DNA from: Planctomycetaceae bacterium
Lineage (GTDB): Bacteria > Planctomycetota > Planctomycetia > Planctomycetales > Planctomycetaceae
Assembly (NCBI GenBank): GCA_020426085.1
Contig: JAGQQP010000240.1
Span: forward strand, 1 to 6,588
Direction of reading: 5' to 3'
Length of the DNA: 6,588 bases
The notes beneath the pieces were generated by a model. The model worked only from the letters and a program-made list of their open reading frames with translations. It was not told the DNA's origin and searched no databases. Position 1 is the first letter of the stretch. Every line of letters begins with the position of its first letter. The translations under genes and the position numbers were made by a program. Shown in pieces: positions 6,316-6,588 of this stretch.

Positions 6316-6588
6316 AACCAATACTTAATTCGGAGAATCAACGGCCCCACAATCCCGAACCCAATACCCAGGACGAGAAATAAATGCCCGTAGCTTGCCG
6401 CTCCCGGTTCCAGCACGGCGTCGGCAGGGTTGTCCGGGTTATAAGCAACGACAACCTCCCCGCCTGCCGGATATTGTTTGTGTTTCTCCCTCATTTTTGA
6501 AACGGAAGAAGCTTGTCCGTTCGCACCAAAACGATATACATCGGACGTGTAGCGAATTTCATCGACCACAAATTCATAAGAGATGTTG
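6300..6588 (-). CDS. DUF3592-family membrane protein, N-terminus beyond window edge
   Basis: The last 95 residues are visible. The frame is open to the right edge (NISYEFVVDEIRYTSDVYRFG), so the GTG at 6569-6567 lies inside the gene and is probably not the start. The sequence follows the DUF3592 pattern: a beta-rich YEF-V-D-Y-S-YRFG segment, then KQYPAGGEVVVAYNPDNP and ADAVLEPG, then a C-terminal membrane helix (SYGHLFLVLGIGFGIVGPLI) and a basic tail. Family members usually have an N-terminal membrane helix too, which would lie outside the window. The domain's biochemical role is not established. The gene overlaps the start of the next minus-strand gene by 16 bases, so the two are probably co-transcribed and act at the membrane. 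Confidence 0.85.
   Translation of the reverse strand, partial: NISYEFVVDEIRYTSDVYRFGANGQASSVSKMREKHKQYPAGGEVVVAYNPDNPADAVLEPGAASYGHLFLVLGIGFGIVGPLILRIKYWLWMKS

Noticed and set aside
6567..6569. GTG as the start of the DUF3592 gene
   Set aside because: The frame stays open to the window edge, and the residues before it (NISYEF) fit the family pattern, so the GTG is an internal valine codon.
1..6588. Mobile element, CRISPR array, tRNA or rRNA
   Set aside because: No transposase-like product, regularly spaced repeats, terminal inverted repeats or structural RNA signatures were seen on either strand.

Overview
The window looks like chromosomal DNA from a planctomycete. The main evidence is a very long minus-strand gene that joins a planctomycete-style serine/threonine kinase to two tandem formylglycine-generating-enzyme-like (FGE/SUMF1) domains. 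Supporting signs are a small secreted protein resembling the DUF1559 domain abundant in this phylum, and a DUF3592 membrane protein. Base composition is moderate rather than extremely GC-rich, which would suit Gimesia/Rubinisphaera-type lineages, but the genus is inference.

Layout. Positions 1-3115 (minus) hold the kinase-FGE-FGE gene, open without interruption for 1038 codons and cut by the left edge inside its second FGE-like domain. Positions 3116-3570 are a divergent intergenic region with clustered TGAC/GTCA dyads that could be an operator. Positions 3571-5028 (plus) encode a predicted lipoprotein or exported protein made of four copies of an alpha/beta module marked by a 'GW' signature. 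After 57 bases comes a second plus-strand gene (5086-5691), a small exported protein with DUF1559-like motifs but no prepilin signal. These two probably share a transcript, which may end at a weak hairpin near 5732-5763. Converging on them from the right are two overlapping minus-strand genes: a DUF3592 protein (6300-6588, cut by the right edge) and, downstream, an unrecognised single-pass membrane protein (5755-6315).

How they may work together. The kinase has a cytoplasmic catalytic domain, one transmembrane segment and FGE-like domains predicted outside the cytoplasm, so it is built like a transmembrane receptor kinase. The divergently transcribed pair encodes exported proteins that could act in the same compartment, but nothing in the sequence directly links them to the kinase. 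The DUF3592 gene and its overlapping partner look like a separate two-gene membrane unit. No tRNA, rRNA, CRISPR array or insertion sequence was seen. The most notable signals are the sharp change in codon-position-3 GC content inside the kinase gene (about 51% in FGE domain 1 against about 78% in FGE domain 2, counted by hand), the loss of both FGE catalytic cysteines in domain 1, and the fourfold GW-module protein.
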